Below, piece after piece: positions 14,435 to 24,010 of a DNA stretch of 41,225 nt. The translations under genes and the position numbers were made by a program. The notes beneath the pieces were generated by a model. It searched no databases. It was not told where the DNA came from and was given only the letters and a program-made list of their open reading frames with translations. This DNA comes from a virus, in IMG/VR virus record IMGVR_UViG_3300006749_000030, positions 1 through 41,225 of that record; one strand, 5' to 3'. How positions within the stretch are numbered: the first letter of the stretch is position 1; every line of letters starts with the position of its first letter.

Positions 14435-15358
14435 ATGGCATATATAAGTCAATATCAATATTATGAAAACTCAGGATTAAGCCCTGAAAGTGCAAATTGG
14501 GGTTCATATCAATATGTGAGCTTGTATGATATTGTAAATAATTTTATGTTAATGTATGCTGGCAATCATAGTTTAGTTAACAATGAGCAAAGATTTAAAG
14601 TTTTGTTTCATGCAAAAAGAGCAATACAAGAGTTAAATTATGATGCCTTTAAAGAAATAAAAATATTAGAATTACAAGTTTCAGATACTTTAAAATATGT
14701 TTTACCACCAGATTATGTAAACTGGGTTCGAGTATCTTTGTATGAAAATGGATGCTTAAAACCTCTTACAGAAAATATACAAACAAATTATTCTGACGCT
14801 TATTTACAAGACAATAAATACAGGATTTTGTTTGATGAAGATGGGAGTGTATTGAATCCTGAAACTTCTCAAATTGATTATGATAGAATAACAGGTGTTA
14901 AAAAAAGTATTTATTTAAATCAAGATAGTCCTTTTGATAATACAGAAGGTTATTATTACGATGGTCTATGGTATTTTGATTATACTATTGGTTCTCAATT
15001 TGGTTTGAATACCGAAACAGCCAACTTCAATGCTACATTTAAAATTGACAGCAAGAATGGTGTTATTAATTTTAGTTCTGATATGTCAGACAAGTTTTGT
15101 ATTGTAGAATATGTTTCTGATGGGATGGAAAATGGAAAAAACAGTAAAATAACTGTGAATAAAATGTTTGAAGAATATGTATATGCATATATTGAGTTTG
15201 CTATTTTAAATTCCAAATTAGGTGTTCAAGAATATATAGTAACAAGAGCAAGAAAAAGAAAACAAGCTCTTTTAAGAAATGCAAAAATTAGAATTAGCAA
15301 TATACATCCTGGAAGATTATTAATGAATTTAAGAGGCCAGGCTAAATGGATAAAGTAA
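14435..15358 (+). CDS. Tail tubular/adaptor protein (gp4-like)
   Basis: 307 residues from ATG 14435 (leader AATAAATT). The core RFKVLFHAKRAIQELNYDAF, KEIKILELQVSD and YVLPPDYVNWVRVSLYENG is typical of the adaptor that seals the portal in P22-like (gp4) and crAss-like tails: a helix pair followed by a beta domain. The C terminus (VTRARKRKQALLRNAKIRIS) is a basic helix with RRxxxxxAK character. It lies between a ring protein and the tail hub with no gap larger than a few bases. The assignment rests on the sequence pattern plus gene order. Confidence 0.6.
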   Translation: MAYISQYQYYENSGLSPESANWGSYQYVSLYDIVNNFMLMYAGNHSLVNNEQRFKVLFHAKRAIQELNYDAFKEIKILELQVSDTLKYVLPPDYVNWVRVSLYENGCLKPLTENIQTNYSDAYLQDNKYRILFDEDGSVLNPETSQIDYDRITGVKKSIYLNQDSPFDNTEGYYYDGLWYFDYTIGSQFGLNTETANFNATFKIDSKNGVINFSSDMSDKFCIVEYVSDGMENGKNSKITVNKMFEEYVYAYIEFAILNSKLGVQEYIVTRARKRKQALLRNAKIRISNIHPGRLLMNLRGQAKWIK

Positions 15359-15359
15359 T

Positions 15360-18300
15360 ATGGCCAACATACAAAGAAATTTTATTGCAGGACGAATGAA
15401 TAAAGGCGTTGATGAACGCCTTGTCCCAAATGGAGAATATATAGATGCTTTAAATGTTAGATTAGGTTCAACGGAAGAAACTGAAATAGGTTCAGTAGAA
15501 AACTCAAAAGGTAACGAACAGCTTACACAACTTCAATTTAATGGCACTGCATTGAGTAATAATGCTAAATGTATTGGTGCTTTTGAAGATGGAGCAAACG
15601 AAACAATATATTGGTTTATACATGATTCATCATTCAGTGTTGGAGCTACAGGAAAATTAGACTTAATTGTTTCTTTTAAAACAGACACCAAGGTTTTAAC
15701 TTATCACGTTATTAGCATAAATGATGGTGCTGGAGTAAATACTACTTTAAATTTTAATCCTCTATATTTAGTTAACGGAATTAATTTAGTAGATAATTTA
15801 TTGTTGTTTACAGATAACTTTAACGCACCTAGGTTTATAAATATTACAAGAAATTATGATAATCCAGCTTCTAATATTGACCAGTTTAGCGCAGAAAGTT
15901 TATTGGTTGTAAAAAAACCTCCAACAAACTCGCCTGTAGTACAAACCTTAACTACAAATTCACAAGAAAATTTATTGGAAGACAAGTTTTTATCTTTTGC
16001 ATATAGATACAAATATGAAGATAATGAATATTCAGCTACTTCACAGTTTAGCGCACCAGCTTTTATTCCTAAAGCGTTTAATTTTACTACAGAGTCTTAT
16101 ACAAATGAAGGGTTTGAAAACTTAGTAAACCAAGCAAACATTACATTTAACACAGGTGGCCCATTGGTAAAAGAAATAGAACTTTTATACAAAGACATGA
16201 ATAGTAATATTATTAAGTCTATAGAAAAGTTAAATAAACTTGACCTTGGGTATGCAGATAATACAGATTATGTATATAATTTTGCATCAAATAAAATATT
16301 TACTTTATTACCTGAAAGTGAAATACTCAGGCTTTATGACAATGTTCCTTTAAAAGCTAAAGCTCAAACTTTAATGGGCAATAGATTAATTTATGGAAAT
16401 TATTTTGAAGGTTATGATTTATTAGATGCTAATAGTCAGCCTGTAAAGTTTGAATATGAAACTAGTTTAGTTACTAATGAAATTTCAGAACAATCTATAA
16501 CTGACACCAACAGTAATGGTAACTATACTATTGACGGGTCAGTTACAGTTAATGATTCTATAGTAAGTTTTGATTTATCAGGACTTGATTTAGTGCAAGG
16601 TGCTTCATTAAATTTTACTATTAGATTTCAACACTCTCAATTTACAGGAGGTGCGAGCCCTACGGAAACCACGGGTTCTACTAGCATTGAACTAAATTAT
16701 GTTTTACCTCAAAATTTTTCATCAGTTTTTGAGTTAGCTAGCAGCACAGATTTTCAGGAAAAAATTGGTACAGCAGCAAATATAAAACCAGTATATCATG
16801 CTACCAATCCAACTTCTTGTAGTGGGGAAACTTTAACAGATGAGTTTAATTGCGCAATACCAGCCACATTGGACACCTTTAATAAGTTTGATAGTGGAAT
16901 TTCAGGGGGTGGACAACCTCTTAGTGTAATAACAACTCCATCAAGCAGTAGCATTGGCATACAATTATTAGCAGTAAGGTTTGTAAATAACTTGTCAACC
17001 CCTACAGTGAATGTTTATGAGTATTACCAAATAACTTTTGCTGAAGGTGGATATGTTAAAATAGCTAATTCAACAAGTTTACATAGTGATAGAGATTATG
17101 AAATTGGTATTGTATATATGGATGAATTTAATCGAGCTACTACAGCTTTGGTTAGTGAAAACAATTCTATTCATGTTCCATGTTCAAACTCAATTACACA
17201 AAACATTGCAAGAGTTACAATCCCCCCACAGCAAGTAGCACCTCATTGGGCGAGTAGATATAAATTAGTTTGTAAACCTAACAAAGAAGATTACGAAACA
17301 ATTTACAGTAATGTGTTTTTTTACTCTACTCAAGAAAACGCTACATACTTTTTATTAGAAGGTGAAAATCAAAGAAAAGTTGAAGTAGGAGACAGATATA
17401 AAGTAAAAGCAGATACGCAAGGTCCTCTTTTAAGGTGTGAATATGCAACAGTATTAGATAAAAGAGCACTAGACAGCACCTCCAAAGAATTTGACCCACC
17501 GCCTCAAGATAGTGCGGGTAACAATATAACAGTTCCTCCAGGGACTTATATGAAAATAAGAGCTAATAATTTTACAGCTGAAAGAAGCGATAATCAATCT
17601 TTGACTTTAAAAGACACAGCAACACAAAGAAAAGGAGACAACTTTGTTATATTGCAAAATCTACTTACAAGAGTTTTTAATAATGATACAAGTCAGTATG
17701 ATGAGGTTTCAATACCAGCTGGGTCTATTATAGTAATAAATTTAGATTTTGATAGACCTGGAAGGAATGGACCTTTTGCATGTCCAGAAGTAAAATACGA
17801 GGTAGACGATTTATCTCTAGTGGCTTCTCAAGATTATGATAGCTTTAAAGAATGGTTTGAAGGAGACAACGTTATTGCTTCAATAAATAACGCAGGTGTT
17901 GAAACTTTAGAAACAACTTGTACTCCAGATGGATTAGAAAGTGAATATGAACCAGCAAATGCCACTTCTAAAACAGATATTTCTACAGCTTTATGTGAAA
18001 TGTATTATAAATTTTTTACTGCTTCACCCACGGGTGAACAAGTTTTATTAATATCTGGAACAAGGTCGTGTGAAGGTTCTCGTACATTCAAAAAAAATAG
18101 AGCTAGTATAACTGCAAGATTTGATATAACTAGAGCTACTCAACTGTGTGTTTTTGAAACAGACCCGTCTTCAGAGTCTTTAGATATATGGTACGAATCT
18201 TCTACATCTTATAGTATTGATGCAAACGGAAATCATTCTGGTAATGTACAAAATCAAGACATAAGCACGAGTCAAAGCGCAATTATTGATTCTGCTTTTT

Positions 18301-20246
18301 TTAATTGTTTTACTTATGGTAATGGCGTAGAGAGTTTTAAAATAAGAGACTCTTTAATAGGACAACCTTTAAAATTAGGCAATAGAGTTACTGCTGTTTC
18401 AAATGTTGATTACAAAGAAGCGCATAGGTTTGCTGATTTAACATATAGTGGTGTTTTTAATGACGAAACTAACATTAATAAATTAAATGAATTTAATTTA
18501 GGTTTATCTAACTTTAAACCACTTGAAGATACTTTTGGTGAAATACAATTAATAGATGGAAGAGAAACAGACATACTTACATTACAAGAGGATAAAATAT
18601 CTTATGTATTAGCTGGTAAAAATTTACTATCTGATGCAGCGGCAGGAGGAGCAATTACTTCAATACCAGAAGTGTTGGGAACTCAAATTGCACGAATAGA
18701 AAAATACGGCATAAGTTTTAACCCAGAAAGTTATGTAAAATGGGGATATGATAAATATTTTACAGATTCAAAAAGAGGAGCCGTTATACAATTAAAAGGA
18801 GGTTCATTCAGAAACGAACAACTCACAGTTATTTCTGAAAGAGGAATGAGGTCTTGGTTTAGAGACTTGTTTATAGATTCTTTTGATACACAAAAACTAG
18901 GTGGCTATGACCCTTATATGAATGAATTTGTTTTGAGTTCAAATCAGACTAAAGTGCCTTTGGTTAGTCAACCAATAGCATGTGGCGTAACAAAAACGTT
19001 TTTAGTAAAAGCTGGCACAACAACTGAATTTAATGTAGATGTTGGACCATTTGTAGGAACTGTTACAGTCTCATATAATATTGTAAGTGCTGACGGAACA
19101 ATTAACATTAGTAACTTGTATAATTCTACAACCACTAGTTCTGGAAATGTTAATACTTCTGGTTCTTATACTTTCACTAAAGACTCGGTAAGCAAAGAGA
19201 TATGCGAGATGGATGTTACTACTTCAACTGGAACAGCTACAGTAGAAATAACAGTCAGTTGTCCAGACCCAGATATTATAAGGATATTTCAAATATGTAT
19301 TTCAAATAATTCAGAAGCTGGTGAACTAATTCATAATCAATATAGGTGGGTTGACGGGACGTTTGTGTCTCCTCTTCATAGCACTCAAGTTGAATTAGCT
19401 ACAGGCACTGAAAGCCCTTTAGTATCACAGTATGAATCAATTCAAGGGCAGCAAGGTGGTGGAGTTATACCTGCTGATGGTGCAACCGTAAGTATTATAT
19501 CTAATAAAATACCGCCTACAGATAATTTTGTTTTTGATAATACGGTGGATGAATTTAGGTTTTTAAGAACAAACACTCTTTATACAAATACAACTTCAGA
19601 TATAACAAGTTTACTAAGTGCTTCTACTTTAGCAACCCCAATTAGTGGAACATTAAATACATTTCAAGCATCCTTTACGATGCCAGCAAGCGGACAATAT
19701 TTATATTTAATATATGATTATAGAAATGGTCTAGCAATTACATTATGTTATGATTCTTCAACAGCTTTAGCTTCATGTTGTACTTGTGGGACTCAAGCTA
19801 CTTATTTTATTGATGGTAATTCTTTAGCAAATGCTACAGCAGTATATACAGATGCTAATTTAACTACAAAAGCAGCAGACGGATTTTATAGTTCAGGTGG
19901 TAATGTGAGACAGCAAAGCTCAGGTTTATTGTTACCTCAGCAGTCTTGTCCTTCATGCGGAGGCGGAGGTTCTTTAAGAATGTTTAATTCTTCTACAGGA
20001 ACTGTGTTTAATGGAACTTGTAATATTAATGGAAATATAAACCCAATAAATCAAATTTATTATCATGACGGAGCAAATGCATTACCAGTTTCAGGAGATA
20101 CTTGTTATGAAGATGCAGCAGGCACAACACCTTTATCTGCGTTTTATTATACTATAGGTGGGACTTCAGGAATGGGTAACAGACAATATATAAGAATAAT
20201 GGGAAATGCAGGTGTGGTTTCATCGGGATACCCAGCAAATTGTTAA
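15360..20246 (+). CDS. Tail hub/stabilisation protein with C-terminal Cys-Tyr modules
   Basis: 1628 residues from ATG 15360. The opening ANIQRNFIAGRMNKGVDERL, VPNGEYIDALNVRLGSTEE, IGSVENSKGNEQL is the hallmark of gp10-like stabilisation/hub proteins of crAss-like and related podoviruses. Internal parts are long beta-rich repeats (for example DNLLLFTDNFNAPRFINITR and MDEFNRATTALVS). Near the C terminus come a TYFIDGNSLANATAVYTDAN module (about 1478-1535) and a YYHDG module (about 1564-1628), with Cys pairs such as CCTCG and CPSCGGGG between them. The modules match free-standing genes at 652 and 1133. It should carry the tail and probably part of the receptor-binding tip. The last 41 bases overlap an alternative ORF start that I reject. 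Confidence 0.7.
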   Translation: MANIQRNFIAGRMNKGVDERLVPNGEYIDALNVRLGSTEETEIGSVENSKGNEQLTQLQFNGTALSNNAKCIGAFEDGANETIYWFIHDSSFSVGATGKLDLIVSFKTDTKVLTYHVISINDGAGVNTTLNFNPLYLVNGINLVDNLLLFTDNFNAPRFINITRNYDNPASNIDQFSAESLLVVKKPPTNSPVVQTLTTNSQENLLEDKFLSFAYRYKYEDNEYSATSQFSAPAFIPKAFNFTTESYTNEGFENLVNQANITFNTGGPLVKEIELLYKDMNSNIIKSIEKLNKLDLGYADNTDYVYNFASNKIFTLLPESEILRLYDNVPLKAKAQTLMGNRLIYGNYFEGYDLLDANSQPVKFEYETSLVTNEISEQSITDTNSNGNYTIDGSVTVNDSIVSFDLSGLDLVQGASLNFTIRFQHSQFTGGASPTETTGSTSIELNYVLPQNFSSVFELASSTDFQEKIGTAANIKPVYHATNPTSCSGETLTDEFNCAIPATLDTFNKFDSGISGGGQPLSVITTPSSSSIGIQLLAVRFVNNLSTPTVNVYEYYQITFAEGGYVKIANSTSLHSDRDYEIGIVYMDEFNRATTALVSENNSIHVPCSNSITQNIARVTIPPQQVAPHWASRYKLVCKPNKEDYETIYSNVFFYSTQENATYFLLEGENQRKVEVGDRYKVKADTQGPLLRCEYATVLDKRALDSTSKEFDPPPQDSAGNNITVPPGTYMKIRANNFTAERSDNQSLTLKDTATQRKGDNFVILQNLLTRVFNNDTSQYDEVSIPAGSIIVINLDFDRPGRNGPFACPEVKYEVDDLSLVASQDYDSFKEWFEGDNVIASINNAGVETLETTCTPDGLESEYEPANATSKTDISTALCEMYYKFFTASPTGEQVLLISGTRSCEGSRTFKKNRASITARFDITRATQLCVFETDPSSESLDIWYESSTSYSIDANGNHSGNVQNQDISTSQSAIIDSAFFNCFTYGNGVESFKIRDSLIGQPLKLGNRVTAVSNVDYKEAHRFADLTYSGVFNDETNINKLNEFNLGLSNFKPLEDTFGEIQLIDGRETDILTLQEDKISYVLAGKNLLSDAAAGGAITSIPEVLGTQIARIEKYGISFNPESYVKWGYDKYFTDSKRGAVIQLKGGSFRNEQLTVISERGMRSWFRDLFIDSFDTQKLGGYDPYMNEFVLSSNQTKVPLVSQPIACGVTKTFLVKAGTTTEFNVDVGPFVGTVTVSYNIVSADGTINISNLYNSTTTSSGNVNTSGSYTFTKDSVSKEICEMDVTTSTGTATVEITVSCPDPDIIRIFQICISNNSEAGELIHNQYRWVDGTFVSPLHSTQVELATGTESPLVSQYESIQGQQGGGVIPADGATVSIISNKIPPTDNFVFDNTVDEFRFLRTNTLYTNTTSDITSLLSASTLATPISGTLNTFQASFTMPASGQYLYLIYDYRNGLAITLCYDSSTALASCCTCGTQATYFIDGNSLANATAVYTDANLTTKAADGFYSSGGNVRQQSSGLLLPQQSCPSCGGGGSLRMFNSSTGTVFNGTCNINGNINPINQIYYHDGANALPVSGDTCYEDAAGTTPLSAFYYTIGGTSGMGNRQYIRIMGNAGVVSSGYPANC

Positions 20247-20256
20247 ATTTAAAATT

Positions 20257-21069
20257 ATGTCAATAAATTATACATTATCATATAGCGAAGGAGTAAAAGG
20301 ATTTCCATCTTTTTATTCGTACATTCCTGATATTATGGTTGGAATGAATCAATATTTTTATTCATTTAAAGGGGGTAATTTATTTAGACACAACACAAAT
20401 AATACTAGAAATAATTACTATGGGGTACAATATAATTCTAAAATAACAAGTGTTTTTAATCCAAACCCTTTACAAAATAAACTATTTAAAACTTTAAACC
20501 TAGAGAGCGATGGAGCTTGGCAAGCAACTTTAACCACGGATATACAACTAACAGGGTTTATTGATAGTTCATATTTTGAAAAAAAGGAAGCATCGTGGTT
20601 TGCTTTTATAAGAAATAATGGCCCAACTGGAGCAAATACAAATCAAGCTGAATGGGAATTAAGGTCTTTAAATGGTATAGGTAAAAGTGCCAGTACATCA
20701 GGTACTGCTGCTTCTTATGAAATTAATTTTCCTTTAAGTACTGATATTGGTAGTATTATTAGCGTTGGAGATTTCTTATATTATAGTCTTCCACCATCAT
20801 TTGATACACCTGTTTTTGCTGGTGTAGTTACTAATATAAATGTAGATTTACCCAATAGTGTAAACAAATTAGTTATTGACTCTACAACACAGCCAGGGAC
20901 AACAAATCCTATACCCATACAAAATGCTTTTATTTTTTATATAAAGAATCCTATAGCAGAATCTCACGGAGTATTAGGTCATTATTGCATATTTGAGCTA
21001 GAAAACACATCTACAACTCCTACAGAACTGTTTGCTGTAGAATCCGATATAATGAAAAGTTATCCTTAA
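20257..21069 (+). CDS. Tail structural protein following the hub
   Basis: 270 residues from ATG 20257 (leader AAAATTATG); a longer frame from 20206 would run inside the previous gene and is not favoured. The MSINYTLSYSEGVKGFPSFY, SYIPDIMVGMNQYFYSFKGG, NLFRHNT and FKTLNLESDGAW segments are a recognisable pattern of a conserved structural protein that follows the tail hub in crAss-like and flavobacterial podoviruses. A beta module (SVGDFLYYSLP, FAGVVTNINVDL) lies near residues 160-215. Probably part of the tail muzzle or hub shell; the exact position is not known. Confidence 0.55.
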   Translation: MSINYTLSYSEGVKGFPSFYSYIPDIMVGMNQYFYSFKGGNLFRHNTNNTRNNYYGVQYNSKITSVFNPNPLQNKLFKTLNLESDGAWQATLTTDIQLTGFIDSSYFEKKEASWFAFIRNNGPTGANTNQAEWELRSLNGIGKSASTSGTAASYEINFPLSTDIGSIISVGDFLYYSLPPSFDTPVFAGVVTNINVDLPNSVNKLVIDSTTQPGTTNPIPIQNAFIFYIKNPIAESHGVLGHYCIFELENTSTTPTELFAVESDIMKSYP

Positions 21070-21077
21070 AAAATTAG

Positions 21078-21085
21078 TATCTTTG
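21078..21085 (+). promoter_or_regulatory. Putative -7 promoter box before cargo genes
   Basis: TATCTTTG matches TAnnTTTG (followed by CAATGA), in the 65-base gap before the cargo genes. No TTG is found at -33. It is followed by a perfect palindrome where the transcription start should be. Confidence 0.5.
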
Positions 21086-21092
21086 CAATGAG

Positions 21093-21109
21093 GTGTATAC
21101 TGTATACAC
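21093..21109. promoter_or_regulatory. 17-bp perfect palindrome, possible operator
   Basis: GTGTATAC-T-GTATACAC is a perfect dyad with 8-bp arms around one T. It starts 7 bases after the TATCTTTG box and 26 bases before ATG 21135, so it would cover the transcription start. There is no T-run, so it is not a terminator. A dimeric regulator binding here could control the three internal virion genes. No second copy was found in the window. Confidence 0.5.
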
Positions 21110-21134
21110 TTTTAATTATAAAAATTTTTAGATT

Positions 21135-22112
21135 ATGCCATTTGATATTATTACAGGCTTAGTAGGAATGGGACTTTCTTTTGACCAAGCCGCAAAAGCT
21201 AGAGACGAGCAGAGAAAAGCAGAATTTGAAGCAGAAAAACAGTTGAAAGAAGCCAAAATGCTTTTAGAAAAAAACTTTTATGAAGGCATAGCAATTCCCA
21301 AAGAAACTTACGATTTACAAGCAGATATTTTAAAAACTGCTGGAGAGCAAGCTATATCGGCAGCTCAAGAAGCTGGTGTCAGAGCTACAAGTGTAGCCCC
21401 TGGTAGAGTATTAGCTGGTCTTACACAAAGTGGTGGAAAAATGAGAACAGACATGGCCAGTGAATTATTAGAATTAGAAAAGGCTGAAGCTAAAGAAGCA
21501 TCACGATTAAGAGATATGGGAGTGGGTATAAGAGGTGATGTTGCAACAGGTGCGGGTCTGGCTGCGGCAGCAGCAGATATTGCTGAAGCACAAGCTATTA
21601 CAGGAGGTGCTGAAGCAGCGCAAGTTTTAGGTGAAGAAATATTTGAAGCAACTCCAATATATGGAAAAGGTCAAAAAGGAAGAATGCTTACAAGAGCACA
21701 GCGTAAAGCAGGAGGTTTTGATGAATTTAAAGATGCTATTGTAAACAAGTTTGGAGACCAAGGGCTTGGAATTAAAAAAGATGGTGTAGAGTTAAAAATT
21801 TCTCAAGCTCGAGACCCAAAAGAATTACTGAATTTTTTACAAGGACAGTCTATAGAAGATATAGAAGAATTAGGCGGAACTTCTGCTGTGAGAAAATTTA
21901 TAGATAATTTAGGAGAAGAAGTTATGGACATACCTTCAGATATTTTAGATGCTGTTGGTAACATACCTCAATTTTTTAGCAATAATCCTTTTCTTGGAAC
22001 AGGAGATTATAAAGACCAAGGGCTGGGCGCATTCTTCAAAACTACTTTTGGTAAAAAAGAAGGTGGTAGTAAATTAGGTAATCTATTTAGAAATATCTTC
22101 AAGAAAAAATAA
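21135..22112 (+). CDS. Internal virion (cargo) protein A
   Basis: 325 residues from ATG 21135, first gene of the cargo block. A short N-terminal hydrophobic stretch (IITGLVGMGLSF) is followed by long charged helices (EAEKQLKEAKMLLEKNFYEG), an Ala/Gly-rich helix (GAGLAAAAADIAEAQAITGG), and a basic Lys/Phe-rich end (KLGNLFRNIFKKK). This is the composition of ejected proteins that line or plug the portal channel in podoviruses (T7 gp14-like in size and order) and of crAss-like cargo proteins. No catalytic motif is seen. The role is inferred from order and composition. Confidence 0.5.
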   Translation: MPFDIITGLVGMGLSFDQAAKARDEQRKAEFEAEKQLKEAKMLLEKNFYEGIAIPKETYDLQADILKTAGEQAISAAQEAGVRATSVAPGRVLAGLTQSGGKMRTDMASELLELEKAEAKEASRLRDMGVGIRGDVATGAGLAAAAADIAEAQAITGGAEAAQVLGEEIFEATPIYGKGQKGRMLTRAQRKAGGFDEFKDAIVNKFGDQGLGIKKDGVELKISQARDPKELLNFLQGQSIEDIEELGGTSAVRKFIDNLGEEVMDIPSDILDAVGNIPQFFSNNPFLGTGDYKDQGLGAFFKTTFGKKEGGSKLGNLFRNIFKKK

Positions 22113-22117
22113 AATTT

Positions 22118-24001
22118 ATGAGTTATTATAAATATGCGGAGCGTGATGCTGACTCTCAAGTAAACTGGGGCAAGATTACACGAGACATGACAAATATGCT
22201 TGACGAGCAAAAAAAGCTCAAACAAGATAAAAGAGACGCTCTGGATAAAGCATCAAGAGAATATGCTCAAAAACTAACAGATGCCCCTATGGGTGATTCT
22301 GAATTAATAAACAGATTCACAACCAATTATGCTGATGATGCTAGACAATATCATTTAATGGTAGATAATTTATTAAAGTCTGGTAATCTTGACCCTAGAG
22401 AATATACCTTGATGATGCAAAACCTTCAAACAGGCACACAAAATCTTTTTAATTTATCTAAAGAATATAGCGAGCAATATGCTACAGCTATGGAAAGACT
22501 AAAAAGCAATGACCCAAATGCAAGTTCACAAAAATTAGAACAAACTTTATTAGCTTCACTAGAAGGTTATGCAAAACTTGGAAACCATAAAGGATATATT
22601 AACCCCACAGATGGCAGTTTATCGCTGGGAAAAGTTGTTAAGGGAGAAGATGGTGTAGATAAAATGGTGTCTCCAGTAAGTGTTTCAGAGTTAAGAAATA
22701 GAATAAAATCTCAATATGATTATTATAATTACAAAGAAACTATAGATAAAAGAGTGAATAGTTTACCAGCTAAAATTAAATTCAAAGAATTTGAAAGTAA
22801 GTATGGTAAAGTAATGTTTGGTGAAGTTGAAGATTTTACTCAATTCAAAGATTATAATAATTGGTTAAATCTACAAACCGACAGCATGATGGAAAACCAA
22901 TTTAATATATCATCTATATTAACTGATGATATTATAGAAACATCTGATAATAAAGCATACTATTATGTTTCAGAAGAATTTGATGGGGACGGAAATGTTA
23001 TTGGTTATGTAGATGCTCGTTCTGGAAAAAAGGTTGGAGATGCACGAACTGAAGATATGATTGTTATTAGAACTAATGGTGATAGTGGTTTAAGAGAACT
23101 TGATTTTACTGATAAACAAAAAGAAAGAGTCAGAGATGTTTTAAAACAAGAGATGCATGCTCAACTTCCATACAAGGAAACATTTAGAACTAGAGTAGAC
23201 CCTGACAAACCTACTTCTGAAGAAAATAAACAAAGAGCTATAGGTAAAGCTCAAGACACAGTTTACAGTAACATTTCTCAACTTTATTATGGGGATGAAT
23301 CTCAAATCACTGAGGCTATAAATAACATTAGAGGTTTATATCCAGATTTAGTTATTAATAGAGATAAAGACGGAGTAACAATTTTTAATCAAGCTACAGG
23401 AAAAACTGAAAATCTTTCATTTAAAACAGACGGTGGAGAGATTATTCCACAAGACCAGTGGGTTAAAGGAAGTGCTAACTTCTTCTTGTCAGACAAAGAT
23501 AAGATTAAGAATATAAATGAGGTTGCAGGTAGAAACAAAATTGATTTAAGTAAAACGTTAAGTGATAAGACAGGTTTTGGCGGTCCAACTGAGCAAGTAC
23601 AAGAGCCAATTCCTGATGCGTTTGATAGAATAATTAGAGAAGAGCTTCCTATTCCAGCAAATACTTTTATAGAAGACGATGAGGCGCAGGTAGCAAAAAA
23701 TCTTAATGTACTTTTAGTACGACTTCCAGGACTTGACGGATATAGTGCAGAAAGCACGGATTTAACAAGAGATACTGTTGTGATTAAAAATGAAAAAGAT
23801 ATAGAAGTGCTAAGATTTGACTTGGATGACCCATTTGATGAAGCTAAATATATAGAAGCATTATATGATTTGTCGAAAAACGTAACAAACTTAGACCAAA
23901 AAGCACAGTATACTTTGGGTAAAAGACAAAAAGGTACAAGAAATGTTGAAATCCCAGGAGGGCAATCTGCCCCAAATAAACCTAATCCTAATCTTGGATA
24001 A
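22118..24001 (+). CDS. Internal virion (cargo) protein B
   Basis: 627 residues from ATG 22118, six bases after the previous stop. Mostly helical and charged (RDADSQVNWGKITRDMTNML, DEQKKLKQDKRDALDKASRE), with a Gln/Asn-rich middle. A mid-protein part (AYYYVSEEFDGDGNVIGYVD) is beta. No membrane helix and no peptidoglycan-hydrolase motif. Size and place between two other presumed ejection proteins correspond to the second internal virion protein of T7-like and crAss-like podoviruses. Function is assigned by context only. Confidence 0.45.
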   Translation: MSYYKYAERDADSQVNWGKITRDMTNMLDEQKKLKQDKRDALDKASREYAQKLTDAPMGDSELINRFTTNYADDARQYHLMVDNLLKSGNLDPREYTLMMQNLQTGTQNLFNLSKEYSEQYATAMERLKSNDPNASSQKLEQTLLASLEGYAKLGNHKGYINPTDGSLSLGKVVKGEDGVDKMVSPVSVSELRNRIKSQYDYYNYKETIDKRVNSLPAKIKFKEFESKYGKVMFGEVEDFTQFKDYNNWLNLQTDSMMENQFNISSILTDDIIETSDNKAYYYVSEEFDGDGNVIGYVDARSGKKVGDARTEDMIVIRTNGDSGLRELDFTDKQKERVRDVLKQEMHAQLPYKETFRTRVDPDKPTSEENKQRAIGKAQDTVYSNISQLYYGDESQITEAINNIRGLYPDLVINRDKDGVTIFNQATGKTENLSFKTDGGEIIPQDQWVKGSANFFLSDKDKIKNINEVAGRNKIDLSKTLSDKTGFGGPTEQVQEPIPDAFDRIIREELPIPANTFIEDDEAQVAKNLNVLLVRLPGLDGYSAESTDLTRDTVVIKNEKDIEVLRFDLDDPFDEAKYIEALYDLSKNVTNLDQKAQYTLGKRQKGTRNVEIPGGQSAPNKPNPNLG

Positions 24002-24010
24002 TTATATTTT

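Noticed and set aside
20206-20256. Upstream ATG for the protein after the tail hub
   Set aside because: It lies within the coding end of the 1628-aa gene, and the ATG at 20257 has the AAAATT leader typical here.
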